The notes under the pieces are model-generated. The model was not told where the DNA came from. It searched no databases and saw only the letters and a list, made by a program, of their open reading frames with translations. A DNA stretch of 64,000 nt, taken from contig PCDI01000006.1 in assembly GCA_002778195.1 (NCBI GenBank), positions 811,950 through 875,949 of the forward strand. The letters are read 5' to 3'. Shown one piece after another: positions 33,687 to 45,600 of the stretch. The DNA is from Raffaelea ambrosiae (lineage: Eukaryota; Ascomycota; Sordariomycetes; Ophiostomatales; Ophiostomataceae). Every line of letters begins with the position of its first letter. Position 1 is the stretch's first letter. The position numbers and the translations under genes are program-made.

Positions 33687-35426
33687 ATGATGCGCTTTGG
33701 TGAGGCAGCGGCCCTGCTGCGGCAGCTCCTCCTCCTCTCAGCCTTCCTCTTTCTGTCTCCTGTCTACGCCGCCTTTGGCTACACCCGCTCGGGGAGCAAC
33801 ATTGTCATCGATGCCGGATCGAGCCAGCCACTGATCTTCCAGGTCAGCTCGACGTCGTGCGACATCAACTCGATCCTGTACCGCGGCGTGCAGCTGCAGG
33901 CGTCCGGAATGGGCACGCACATCAACTCGGGGCTCGGCAGCAGCACCACGGTGGGCGTGACGCAGGCGACGACGGCGAGCGGCACCGAGTACATCAAGGT
34001 CACCTGCTCGGTCGCGGACCTGACGCACTACATGGTGGTGCGCAAGGGCGACAGCTCCATCTTCATGGCCACCTACATCACGGCCGAGCCGAGCGTGGGC
34101 GAGCTGCGCTTCATTGCGCGCCTCAACAACGAGGCCCTGCCGCTCGAGTACCCGTACGGCGTGGTCTCGACCACCGACGGCTCCACCAGCGCGGTCGAGG
34201 GCAGCGACGTCTTTGTGGTGGACGGCCAGACGCGGTCCAAGTTCTACAGCAGCACGCGCTTCATCGACAAGGACGCGCACTGCGTGTACGGCGGCAGCGA
34301 CGTGATCCACGTGTGCATCATGACGCCGCAGCAGGAGTCGTCGAGCGGCGGGCCCTTCTTCCGCGACATCGACTCCAACAACGCCGGCAGCGGCGCCACC
34401 AACCTGTACAACTACATGAACAGCGGCCACGTGCAGACCGAGGCCTTCCGCACCGGCCTGCACGGCCCCTACGTCATGCAGTTCAGCCGCTCGGGCATCC
34501 CCTCCACGAAGCAGCTCGACGTGTCCTTCTTCGACGAGGTCGCCGGCATCAGCGGCCTGGTCACGGCCGCGCAGCGCGGCACCGTCACCGGCCGGGCCAC
34601 GGGCGTGGCGTCGACCTTCCAGCGCGTCGTGCACTGGTACAACAGCAACGCCCAGTACTGGGCCGTGGCCGCCAGCAGCAACGGCGCCTTCACCTCGCCG
34701 GCCATGAAGCCCGGCACCTACACCATGGTGCTGTACCAGACCGAGTTCAAGGTGGCCACCGTGACCGGCGTCGTCGTGACCGCCGGCCAGACGACCACGG
34801 CCAACATTGCCAGCACGCTGGACACCAGCAGCCACACCACGCTCTTCCAGATCGGCGAGTACGACGGCCAGCCCACCGGCTTCCGCAACGCCGACAAGTT
34901 TTTGCGCATGCACCCCTCCGACAGCCGCATGGCCAGCTGGGGGCCCCTGACCTACACCGTCGGCACCTCTGCGCTGGCCGACTTCCCCATGGCCGTCTTC
35001 CAGTCCGTCAACAACCCGGCCACCATCCAGTTCACCCTCAGCAGCGCCCCCGCCGGCGCCGCCACGCTGCGCATCGCCACGACGCTGTCCTTTGCCGGCT
35101 CGCGGCCCCAGGCCAAGGTCAACAGCTGGACGGCCGCCGCCCCGAGTGCGCCGTCCAAGATCGACAGCCGCGGCGTCACGCGCGGCGCCTACCGCGGGTA
35201 CGGCGAGGTGTACGATGTCCAGGTGCCCGCGGGCACGCTGGTGTCCGGCACCAACACCATCACCATCACCTCCATTTCCGGCAGCAGCGGCACCACCTTT
35301 TTGAGCCCCAACTTTGTAAGTGTTTTTTTTTTCTTCTTCTTTTCTTCTTTCTTTTTACCTCCTCACCAGGCGCTAACGTGCCTTTTCTACTAGATCTTTG
35401 ACTGTGTCGAGCTCTTTACCAGTTAA
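33687..35426 (+). CDS. Secreted rhamnogalacturonan lyase, polysaccharide lyase family 4
   Basis: Two exons: 33687-35315 and 35394-35426; 553 aa. The 78-nt intron is GTAAGT..CTACTAG with a GCTAAC branch; the last exon adds only IFDCVELFTS. PL4 enzymes cut the galacturonate-rhamnose backbone of rhamnogalacturonan I in pectin by beta-elimination outside the cell. A signal peptide ends at about residue 28 (LLLLSAFLFLSPVYA). The catalytic beta-sandwich occupies roughly 30-275; K185 (in RSKFYSS) and H248 (in YMNSGHVQTE) are the likely counterparts of the catalytic Lys and His known from Aspergillus RGL4. An FnIII-like domain (about 300-395, with PGTYTMVLYQTE) and a C-terminal carbohydrate-binding-like beta-sandwich follow. 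Of two adjacent ATGs, the first (33687) is chosen; the frame is open to 33609 without an ATG. Codons are strongly GC-biased, unlike the surrounding gene-poor DNA. Confidence 0.93.
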
Positions 35427-35939
35427 GCATGCATACGGTTGCTTACAGGTCTCATTCGTGGGCAATTGGGTGGAATGTATATTACGAACAGTCTGTAGAA
35501 AGTGTCGTTTATTTGCTGCGTGGCTACGGTATGATCTGTATGAAAATCAGCAGCAAGCCAGATACAAGACGAGCCATACATATTATTCCACCCCAAACAG
35601 TTTGACAACGCAACGCTTGTAAAAGTTTGAGCTTCTGAAAGACCCACAGGATAGGCTTGTCTTGCAGAGGTTTCCAATAAGATTGGGCATACTTCCCCTT
35701 AGCTCGGTGCAGCCCCCCCCCAATATGGCGTTCAAAGCCGCCGCATATCAGAAAGTCGGCTTGGCTGTTGAAATCTGATGGTGCTCTAAACACTCGAGAA
35801 GCCGGGCACGTGCACTCCGCAACTCTGAAAACCTCAGCCTTGTGCGGGGACATTTCTGCCTAACAGAATATATCATGGCCTCTTCTTTCTTTGGAAAGGC
35901 GAACGAACACACAAATACCTGTTACTCAACACGGGAAAG
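35427..35939. other. Intergenic between the lyase and HET genes
   Basis: About 510 bp, A/T-rich, containing the lyase 3' UTR and the HET gene promoter. A C9 run occurs near 35708-35716. No gene seen. Confidence 0.5.
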
Positions 35940-38044
35940 ATGTCGACCGCCGACTCGACACAAGCCAACGCCTGTGGTCTCTGCTGCAGTCCACTGACAG
36001 GTCACCGTCCAAAAGAATCGACGTCGGCTGTAACCGTAAAAAATCTAGCCGAGTCGCACAACAACGGCTGTGACTTCTGTGGAGTCCTCCTAAAAGCAGC
36101 AAATAGTCTCGGGAACGACACTGTGACAATGGAAGGTCGTCCCAACCTCGAATTCTGGTGGCGCAATCATCAGCCCTTCGAGCTATCCACTTTTGGACGA
36201 TTCAAAGAGACTGCTCATATATTTCTTTCAGATCGTAGGTTCTAGCTACATGCTGTCTTACTCGGGCCGCAAGGAGAACATGAACAATAAAATAAAATCT
36301 AACATGTTTTAAAGAATACTCCGGTGATGACCCGGCAGCACTTCCCTTTGTCAAGAGTTGTCCACCGGAGCTTGGGTACGCGAAAGAAACACCGGCGTAC
36401 CCCCAGTCGCCAGAAAGCTTTGCCTTTGTCAAAGATCAGCTCGAACAATGCCTAACGGGCCATCCGAAATGCCTGCAAAGTACGCCATCTGTCCTGCCAA
36501 CAAGACTCCTTCACATTCAACCGGGTGAAAGGAGTACTAGAGCCTATCTTGTCGATACATCCACCCTTCAGAATGCAAAGTACGCGGCACTCAGCTATTG
36601 CTGGGGTGAGACTCCAACGCGGCCCGCGTTCAAGACTACACCAGCCAACATATGGGACAGGAAAAACGGATTCGACATCCTGTCTGCGCCCGCTGCTCTG
36701 CAAGACGCCATGCAAGTCTGCGCGAAGCTGTCTATATCGTATATCTGGATTGATGCCCTCTGTATCATCCAAGACGACGAGGCCGACTGGGCACGAGATT
36801 TGCAAAAAATGGGCCCAATCTACGAGAATGCCCTTCTCACAATTGTTGCAGCAGTGGCAGCCTCATCCCATGATAGCTTTCTGGCCGTGGAACGAGGACA
36901 ACAATCGATCATCGCCAAAACAACACAGGGGGGGAAGGAGGCTTTCATCAAGATGCGCCACGTGTCCGCCACGGGGATCCATAGAGAAGCGGGAGAGTCA
37001 TTTTTTGTCTACGGGGTCGACCCGGTGGATATGCGTGCCTGGACAATACAGGAGCGCGTCATGTCGACGCGGGCGGTTGTCTACACGATGGATGAGGTGC
37101 AGTGGGAGTGCAAGAGCTGCAAAGCGTGCGAGTGCGAGCGGCCAGCCAAAAAAACCATTCGTGCTCTGTGCTGGGATAACCCGAGCACAAATGCACAGGA
37201 GACGTGGACGAGCCCGCCGTGTATTGAGCGCTGGAAAAGACTTATCATTGAGTATTCGAGCCGGAATCTAACAGTGGACACCGACCGACTGCCAGCCATC
37301 GCCGCATTGGCGGAGAGAATAGCGCCTAGCATTGAGGTCAGCCGGGTATCCAATGCGGAACCAAGCTTTTACGTGGCTGGCCTCTGGAAAAGCCATCTTC
37401 TGGAGGGATTGTGCTGGGGCACGAACACTTTATTACGCTTCCCAGAGAAGGACTATGTGGCACCATCTTTCTCATGGGCCTCCGTTATTGGACCTATCCG
37501 ATACTACCAGGACTGGAAAGAAAGGGGTGTCCGTCAACTGGCAAATGTCGAGTCGTACCATACTACGCTGCACAGCATCGCCGATGAGTATGGTCGAGTG
37601 GTCAACGGACACATTACTCTACGCCTGCCACTCTTCAAGGTTAGGTTCAGCGGACTAATTTCCAAAGATCATCATTTCAGTCTCGAACTGTTATCTTGCC
37701 CCAGGAAGTTTCATAATTTCTATGCCAGTGTCGACGGGCAGATTGAAAGAGCTACTATCCGAGAGGCCGATGGCGAGTGTATCACTACTGCACGTCGAAG
37801 AGTGAAGCACAATGATCAACTTGGTATGAAAATCATTGCTGAATCGGCCGATACTATTGTCTACTTCGCCCCTCTGTATGCGAAGTCGCGTATGCTTGGC
37901 GACCCTAAACTTTTTGGCCTATTGCTTGGTCGTCGCCCGGACCAAGACACATACGAGAGGATTGGCTACGCCAAATCAGATGCCGAGGTTGATATCGACA
38001 GTGTTTCTTTTGAGAGCCATCGACGCTCGGTGCGCATTGAATGA
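35940..38044 (+). CDS. HET (heterokaryon incompatibility) domain protein
   Basis: Two exons: 35940-36234 and 36315-38044; 674 aa. The 80-nt intron is GTAGGT..AAAG and the phase closes. HET-domain proteins act in fungal nonself recognition and can trigger incompatibility cell death; this one's partner cannot be inferred. Residues 1-60 carry two Cys pairs (CGLCC and CDFCG), seen at the start of many fungal HET proteins. HET motifs are clear: YAALSYCWG (about 189-197), ISYIWIDALCIIQDDEADW with IYENA (about 240-275), and RAWTIQERVMSTR (about 338-350). The rest has VAGLWKSHLLEGLCWG and FSWASVIGPI, as in the common HET C-terminal region that follows the domain. No TPR, WD40 or NACHT module is attached. 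The start ATG at 35940 is the first in frame. Confidence 0.92.
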
Positions 38045-40748
38045 CCACGATGTGCCCGGCATACCGGTGTCTGCCAGTTCACCAAGAGCATTGCAACTTG
38101 GGCGTCTCTGACTACCACCTCGATAAGTCTCGCCTCCGCGTCAAGCAAGTCACGAAATTTGACAAAGTCCACTGTTTCCTTCATCGAAAAAATAGGTGGA
38201 ATGAGAAACAAGAATGACAAAATAGCTAAAATACAAAGTAGCAACATAAAAACCAAAGCTGGTCAATGCGGTGCAATGATGGAGCGTTCTGGTGTTTTGG
38301 TGGGCCATTGTCATGGTTCGAGACGATGTCTCAACATTCTGGCATAAATCTGGGAAGTATGATCTTTGTTACATGCGGTTTTAAAGATCGTCTACTCGTC
38401 CGCATCGAAAGGTAGTATCTGGTGTCTTGTACCTTGTTACACTTGATGGTATTCTGTGGCTGACACTGTCCTGTTGCGGGTAAGGCTGAAGGAGCTGATC
38501 ATAGCGTGGGAAGCATTCCAACCATGTGACCCCATGGCTATCAGCCTGTCACGCACAAACCTACTCGGCAACTCTAGCCGTTTGGTGTATTGGGGTTTTG
38601 GAGCAGAGTTGCCTCTTTCCCCTTCTAGCCTACGAATTTCACCGTCGGGGACGCCGAATGCTACATGTTCAAGACAATACGGATCCCACTACTTGCGTGC
38701 TCCTGCCTTATCAGACTACATACATAGTAGAATAGGATTTGGAAAAGTAGACGAAATGCCTCCATCCATGGGATGGCTACGTGGGGCAGGTGGTCATGTC
38801 TTACTGCTCGTCTGTAGGGCCAGAAACCAGTTCTGCAAGACGTGCACGTACCACGATGCTGTTCCCAATGCGAACACGCTCGAAAAGCGAAAGATAAATG
38901 ATATGTAGCTCATTGGCTAGCATGCTAGGCTAGCGGGTGCAAGACCAAAAAACCACGGCATGGTGTCCTAAGCATGGGGACGAGCCCGGTTTTCAAGTTG
39001 GTCTGGAGATAAACAGGAGCCGTGTTTGAGTCGACCGTTTTTTCCCCAAGCGTCTTTTTTTGTCAATGAATACGGACTGTCTGATGAACGGGCCGCCGAG
39101 ATAGGTCTGCGCCTGCCTGTTCCTGGCAGGACCAGTGCCGAGAGTCCTCCATTGGACAGTAAGAGCATTCCATTACTTAATGAAAGAGAGCCTCGTGGAT
39201 CAGGTACGGCAGGGAGCCAGACATGATGGGATTTTGGGGATCTTTTTTTTTTTTTGGCATGGAACTGTGATGGAAGCTCCTCTCCAGGAACCGGCGCCGT
39301 TTGAGAGGGGGGTGGGTTGCGTGTGGGTTGCGTGCAGAGAAGAAGAGATGGTGCAGGCATAAGATTGACGTGGGGAGAGCCAATCACATGACTAGGATGT
39401 GCATTTGTATTGCTCGATCAGATCGAGTAATGGGGTTGAAATGGGTCCCCCGCAAACCGAGATATCAAAGGGCGGACAAGCAAGCTTATCGTCCTTGCCA
39501 AGGAAGGGACCCACAGTGCGTCAAGAAAAATTGACAAGAAAAAAAAAACACCTCTCCAAGGACCCACCAATGAGACGCTGCGATGTAAATTGATTGGCTG
39601 GCACGGTTGATGGCCCCTGCAAAATGAGTTTTTGGGTGTCTTTTTGTTCTGTCGCATGCCTCCGACAGCGGTGTCGCCCGTGTCAGAAGCTCCCTTTTCT
39701 TAGCTCGTATTGCAGGTGCCTTTCGCCTCTAGTTGTTTGTGTTCTGTCACTTTTATGCAATTCTATTTGGCAGTGCCTTTGCTCCTGTCGTTCGATGCCG
39801 GAAATTCACCTCTGGGCGGGACCCCCCGATGGGATTGGCCTCTCGTCTGACCATATGTCTCTGAGGATTCCTCGACCCGTCGGTACGCCCGAGTGGGCGA
39901 ATCATGTCGTAGGACGCATCTTCCCAACTGGGACGCGATCGACCGGGGGGGGTGTTTGTTCTGCGTGGGGTGAACCCGACAGCTAGGATGAGCATGCCTG
40001 CAATATTTCCCAAAAGAGGGAGGCGACAGGGCTGGGCGGAGCGTCTCTAGATGTTGCCCCAGCGCCTTGCTTCCACGGGAAAGATAAGCAGGCGAAAAGC
40101 AAAGAAAAAAAGAGGGGGACGGTGTTTGCACACGGAGCGGCTGCTGGGGGTGTTGCTGGGTCTCGTCGTCAGACAGTCTCTTCGTGCAGATCGTGACGCA
40201 ATACCCACTCTTGTGGTCCCAGCAATCCACAATTGGCATGTCTCCCGTTGTGTAATTGGGGAGCCGCTGGCATCCATCGTTTATCTCTTGGGGTGTGTAA
40301 GATTTGTGTTCTTTTTATGTAGGATCCAGTTGGGGTGTGGCGGTTGATTGAATAAAAAAGAACAGCCCCCCCCCCCCTGGCCAGACGTCTTTGTTTCTTT
40401 TCTTTTCCTTCTCTTTTTCTTTTTCATCTAACTAGCCACCAGGGTTGTGTTGTCCATCAGACCTCGGTGTAGTCAGTCTTGTGCAGCTGGTATTTTTGAT
40501 ACACCAGACCCGTATGTCGCTGAGCTTCTCGACTTGACAGCTGCACCAGAACAGTGGCCTTGCGCACGCTCTTGTCTGGGTACAGCCCGCTTGCCCACAG
40601 CAGCCACGACAGCCATTCTCCAGACGACGGAGAAGAGCTACAGAATCTGTCCGCTCCGTTTCTCCGAGACGGCAAGAACGACAGGAACGAATCTTACGAA
40701 GACGAAGACGAATTGGTAGACCCTGCCATCCCCACCCCATCCTCCAAC
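38045..40748. other. Gene-poor region upstream of the NCS1 permease
   Basis: About 2.7 kb without a convincing gene. Open frames such as 38456-38908 + start at non-ATG codons and show no motif. A palindromic patch (CTAGCATGCTAG within 38915-38940), a C-run of about 12 (40365-40378) and a CT-rich tract (40390-40430) are present; the last two are in the permease promoter. The permease frame is open upstream to about 40524, but without an ATG. Confidence 0.5.
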
Positions 40749-42661
40749 ATGGCGACCCTGCGCAAAGTGGCCAACAAATTGGAGGTCGACAACGAGGGCG
40801 GCCTGACCACCGCCCAGCTGATGGCAAGAAACCAGTCTCCCTACCACGAATGAGAATTGAAAAAAAAAAAAAAAGATCTTGACTAATGCGAGCCCTCCCC
40901 CTCTCTCAGTTGACCAACTTTGACCTCAAACCCGTCGAGCATGAGCGCCGCAAGTGGGGCGCCTGGAACTATGTGGCCTTCTGGATCAGCGACTCCTTCA
41001 ACATCAACACCTGGATGATCACCGGCACCATGGTCGTCAACGGCCTGTCCTGGTGGCAGTCGTGGATCTGCGTCTGGATTGGCTACACCATTGCCTCGTC
41101 GTTTGTGTGCTTGACCGGTCGCATTGGCGCTGTGTACCACATTGGTTTCCCGGTGGTGAACCGCTCTTCGTTTGGCATCTGGGGCAGTCTCTGGCCCGTC
41201 TTTAACCGAGCAGCCATGGGTGAGTGACCTTGTTTTGTTTTCCTTTTGGGGAAACCGCTGGTCAACACAGCTAACACCCCCTCGTTGAGCCTGCGTGTGG
41301 TATGGTGTCCAGGCCTACATTGGCGGCAACTGCGTCTACCTGATGATCCGCTCCATCTGGAAGAGCTGGGTATGTTTGCGTCCTGCTTCTCTCTGTTGTC
41401 CACCGCCTCTCCTCACACAACCCAGGACCGCGATACCATCCACAACACCTTCTCCGAGACCTCGGGCACCACCACGGCCGACTATGCCTCCTTTTTCATC
41501 TTTTGGCTGTGCTCGCTGCCGGCCATCTGGTTCCCCGTCCACCAGATCCGCCATCTGTTCACGGTCAAGGCCTACTTTGTGCCCGCGGCCGGCATCGCCT
41601 TTTTCATCTGGACCCTGGTCCGCGCCGGCGGCGCCGGCCCCGTCATCCACCAGAAGTCGACCCTGCACGGCTCCGACCTGGCCTGGGAGATTGTCAACGG
41701 CATCATGAGCAGCATTGCCAACTTTGCCACCCTGATCGTCAACGACCCCGACTTTGCCCGCTTTGCCAAGAAGCCCAGCAACGCGCTCCTGCCCCAGCTC
41801 CTGACCATCCCCTTTGGCTTCGCTATGACCAGCTTCATCGGCATCTTTGTCAGCTCGTCGTCGGTCGTCATCTACGGCGGCGAGCCCATCTGGAACCCGC
41901 TCGACATGCTGGACAACTTCATCGACGACGGCCACTCGGGCCAGCGCTTCGGCGTGTTTGTCATTGCGCTGGCCTTTGCGCTGGCGCAGCTGGGCACCAA
42001 CATTGCCGCCAACTCGGTGTCGGCCGGCACCGACATGAGCGCCCTGCTGCCGCGCTTCATCAACATCCGCCGCGGCGGCTACGTCTGCGCGCTGGTCGGC
42101 CTGGCCATGTGCCCCTACAGCCTGCTGACGTCGAGCAACCAGTTCACCACCTACCTGTCGGCCTACTCCGTCTTCCTCTCGTCCATCGCCGGCGTCATGG
42201 TCTCCGACTACTACGCCGTCCGCAAGGGCTACCTCGAGGTGCGCGAGCTCTACGACGCCCGCCGCAACGGACCCTACTTCTACGGCATCGGCATCCACTG
42301 GCGCGCCTACGTGGCCTACATCGCCGGCATCCTCATCAACGTGGTCGGCTTTGCCGGCGCCATCGGCCGCGACGTCCCCAAGGGCGCAACGTACATCTAC
42401 AACCTCAACTTCTTCTGCGGCTTCGGCATCGCGTTCCTCGTCTACTGGGCGCTGTGCCGCCTCAGCCCCATCCCGGCGTGCAGCGCGACGTGGATGGAGG
42501 TCGGCGACGAGGTGGACGACGTGCGGCTGGCGTACCAGGACGACAGCTTCAGCGACCCGGCCGTGCTGGGCGGCGGCAGCGGCGGCTACCAAGACCGGTA
42601 CGACTATGGCGGACGCGGCGTCTCGGAAGAGGACAAGTCCGGGCCCAAGGTGTCGGTGTAG
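40749..42661 (+). CDS. NCS1 family nucleobase/allantoin-type permease (Fur4/Dal4-like)
   Basis: Four exons: 40749-40823, 40910-41219, 41290-41369, 41426-42661; 566 aa. Intron 1 appears to be GC-AG: ATG|GCAAGA ... GACTAAT ... CTCAG|TTGACC, which restores the family's conserved junction (QLM-LTNFDLKPVE). Introns 2 and 3 (70 and 56 nt) are GTGAGT..GAG and GTATGT..CCAG. NCS1 permeases import uracil, allantoin, cytosine/purines or related compounds with protons across the plasma membrane. The fold has 12 membrane segments; visible landmarks are NYVAFWISDSFNINTWMI, FNRAAMACVWYGVQAYIGG, IANFATLIVNDPDFARF, AQLGTNIAANSVSAGTDM, RFINIRRGGY and VFLSSIAGVMVSDYY. This fits the uracil/allantoin (Fur/Dal4) branch rather than the Fcy purine-cytosine branch. 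Exact substrate is inferred only. The C-terminal 60 residues are a Gly/Asp-rich cytosolic tail. Confidence 0.92.
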
Positions 42662-45600
42662 AAGAACCAAGCCCGAAGAATCAGGTAGGGCGCGGGGGAG
42701 CGGGGTGCAATTCGACAGGATGGTCAGCAGAGGGGAGAGAAAGAAGGATTGAGATAGAGGATTGCCTTGTTATTTTGCCGCGTTCTTTTATTTTTTCCCC
42801 TGTTTATGTGTGAGCGAACGAGTCGTTGGCATGTTGTTTTCACGGTTAGAAGAGATTAGAAGACAGGAAGAGGTCCTTGATACCCACGAATCACAAAGGA
42901 AAGTCCGGTTCTGGTTCCCATTGCATAAAACGATCAAAGAGAGAGGAGAGACAAAAAAACCGTTACGCGTCTTCCGAGAATGCAACCAGGATGGGCCTCT
43001 ACGTTTAGTATGCTCTGTCATATTTGCCCTCTCCCCCAAAACCTCACATTTGCCTGATCACAGGAGCCATATGCAATATGACGTTTGTTTCAGATACCTG
43101 AGTGGCCCATATCACTTGACCCCTACTCGTGGCTGCGCATCAGAAAGCGAGAGGGTCTTGATCTGTGGTTCCTGTTGCCGTGGTTCTGCACATCTATGGC
43201 AAACGAAGAACACTCCATCTGTGGAGAAGCAACGGGACGTGCAGTGTCCGCAATAGTCGGCTGCCAGCCTATTGGCGTACCAGACGACAAAAGAAATAAG
43301 AAATATGCGCACACGCTGGTCAGCACAATTAACAACATATGAATTGGAACGACGTCACCGACACTTTTCATGGGTCTTCGTGTGGGGGGATGAGTATGTA
43401 TGGAGGGAGCCGATTCGGCATCGATAGGGCAGGGCCACGGCTGATGAGGGTGGTAGTGGGCACTTGTCCCTCCTCCAAGGATCTTGTCCAAACGTCAGAG
43501 ACCGGGGAATCTTAACGTATCTCGGCATATATCTTGTTCTCTAGGATGGCGTGGTTTTCTCTCTGATCGTCCTCCTGGACGATCCCGGCCACAAGGGGCA
43601 AACCCGAGGGGGAACATGTTGAGAGTCGGGCAGGTGCCGTTCCGAGATGAAGGTAATAATGGTTAGTTTGGTTGGTGCTCCGTCAGGAGGCGCTTGTTCA
43701 AGTGCCCCAGATAAGAAAAGAAAAAGGAGATGACGAAGCTTGACTCCTTCCGTCGATTTATTCGAGGGTGTGTGGGGGACAAACGGGGTCAGAGTGTCGG
43801 CAAAAAAAAACTTCAGGGGTAAAACGAAACAAAGGATACAAGGGAAACAAAGCATCCATTCTGAGGCAATTGTTGAAAGGCCTGGCTGTCAAGAGGATTT
43901 GTCTTTGACAAGGAGTAGTTGGCTATCTATTCTGCCTTAATATGGCACGTAGAGACAATCATTTTCGAAGATCAGAGAAAGTCAGCAACAAAACGGCAAC
44001 TGGCAGGTTGAATCTTTGTCGTTACCAGGGCTCTACAGTATGAGTTGTGATATTTGTTCTGCTCTCGCCCCTTCTTGGCCACGAAATTGTCTGTACACAA
44101 GACACAACCACCGACGGGGATCCGTCCACATGGATGAACGCCTCCACAGGCACCCACGAACCAACGGGTGCATAAAAGGGGCGGGGAGACGAGAGGAGGG
44201 TAGAATAAAGAGGGCGGGTTGAATGGCGATTTTGCATTGACAAGGCTTGTGTGTCTTTGGCATTTCATGTGATAATTGGCCAGTTGCCTTTAGTTCTCGA
44301 TATTTTTTGTATGCCCGCTCTTTGCAGTCTGATTTTTGGTCCCAGTTGGCTGTTCCCGCCCACCTCTCACTTTGGTTTTGTTCTGTCTCTTTTTCTCCTG
44401 CCCTATTTTCTTTCTTATGCCTCTTTCGGTTTTCCATTTAGCCTGATGTGGCCTGGGTCTTAACGGACAGGTTTATATCCCACTTTATATGCTCTATGCG
44501 AGCACACAGACACACAAAAAGGGCTGTGCGCCTGCACGTTTAAAGAGAAATGCTACGTTGCTTGTTGGTCCCGTCTATGCCAGTCTTTCATACATCAGAC
44601 AATCGTAGACCGGCACCTCCTTCTTCACTTGCCACAAATGGCCCAGTGGCTGACCAAAGTCTCGCAAAGACACGCAAGCCCAGCAAAACATACAGTGCCA
44701 AGTGCTCCTCATGCCACATTTTGGTTATTCCCCGGCACGTCTATTTTTGAAAAACTCTTGACCCAATGCTGCGACTAGCAGTAACCAGGTGGGCGCACAT
44801 CTGTGGCGGGCCCAGAGAAACAAACACCCCAAACTTTGTCATTCGCTTAGGCTCGAGAATAGACGTTTGAACTCCTTGTTTTGTATTTGCTGCCAGGGGT
44901 CCGCTCACACGCTGGATTTCTTCCCGCTGAAGGACACGGCCCGCTGCGCAGGTCTGTCTCCCCAAAACAAAGTCCACGACAACCCAGACATGCTGTTTTC
45001 TGCGTTGGTCTAGTAGCTCTTGCAAGAGACTCGACATAAGAATAATCGCAGATTGGGAACATTCCTGGTTGATTTCAGATCTTATCTCATCATCACAAGT
45101 AAAACAAGGAATACGTGTTTAGAAACAACAGCGTTAGAGTATCTAAGAGCGAGCGCTAGAGGAAGCGGAGCAGAAATACGCCCTACTCAATATCTTCAGA
45201 GGTCTTGGCTCTTTGGATGTTCATATCTCACCGCACGAGTAGTTCAGAAAGTTATATTGGGCTCTCCCGGCCTCGCTTGGTTGTAGTTCGCCACATCGTA
45301 TACCAGCGTCGGTTAGCTGTAGCATGTCACGACGTTGGTTGCTGTCACGAGTTCGACTTAGGTCCGAACAATGGGGCCATATTCTCAGACCTTGTGTGGC
45401 GGCAAGACTGGGCGTATGCAAAGCCAGAATGAGCAAGTTCGGCAAGTGAATTTCAGGAGTCATCTCCGGACCAAGCCCCTGATGATACGAGATGAACGTG
45501 TGGAGTCGGGCCCAGTAAGACGGAGCGGACGTGCCCCTGCGGCGTCAAACGAGGCTCACACAATTCAGTCCCGTGTGCTCGGTTGTCTAGTGGTCGGAGT

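Noticed and set aside
33857..35401. Long alternative open frame over the lyase gene
   Set aside because: It is an off-frame shadow caused by strong GC3 bias; Arg/His-rich with no motif.
38905..38945. tRNA-like arrangement: a TAGCTCATTGG stretch followed by a 5-bp stem with a 7-nt loop that contains GCT at the anticodon position
   Set aside because: There is no D-stem pairing, no TTC-containing T-arm (B box) and no acceptor stem; it is a short palindrome by chance.
41336..42670. 444-codon open frame antisense to the permease
   Set aside because: Shadow of the permease on the other strand, Val/Ala/Asp-rich, no motif.
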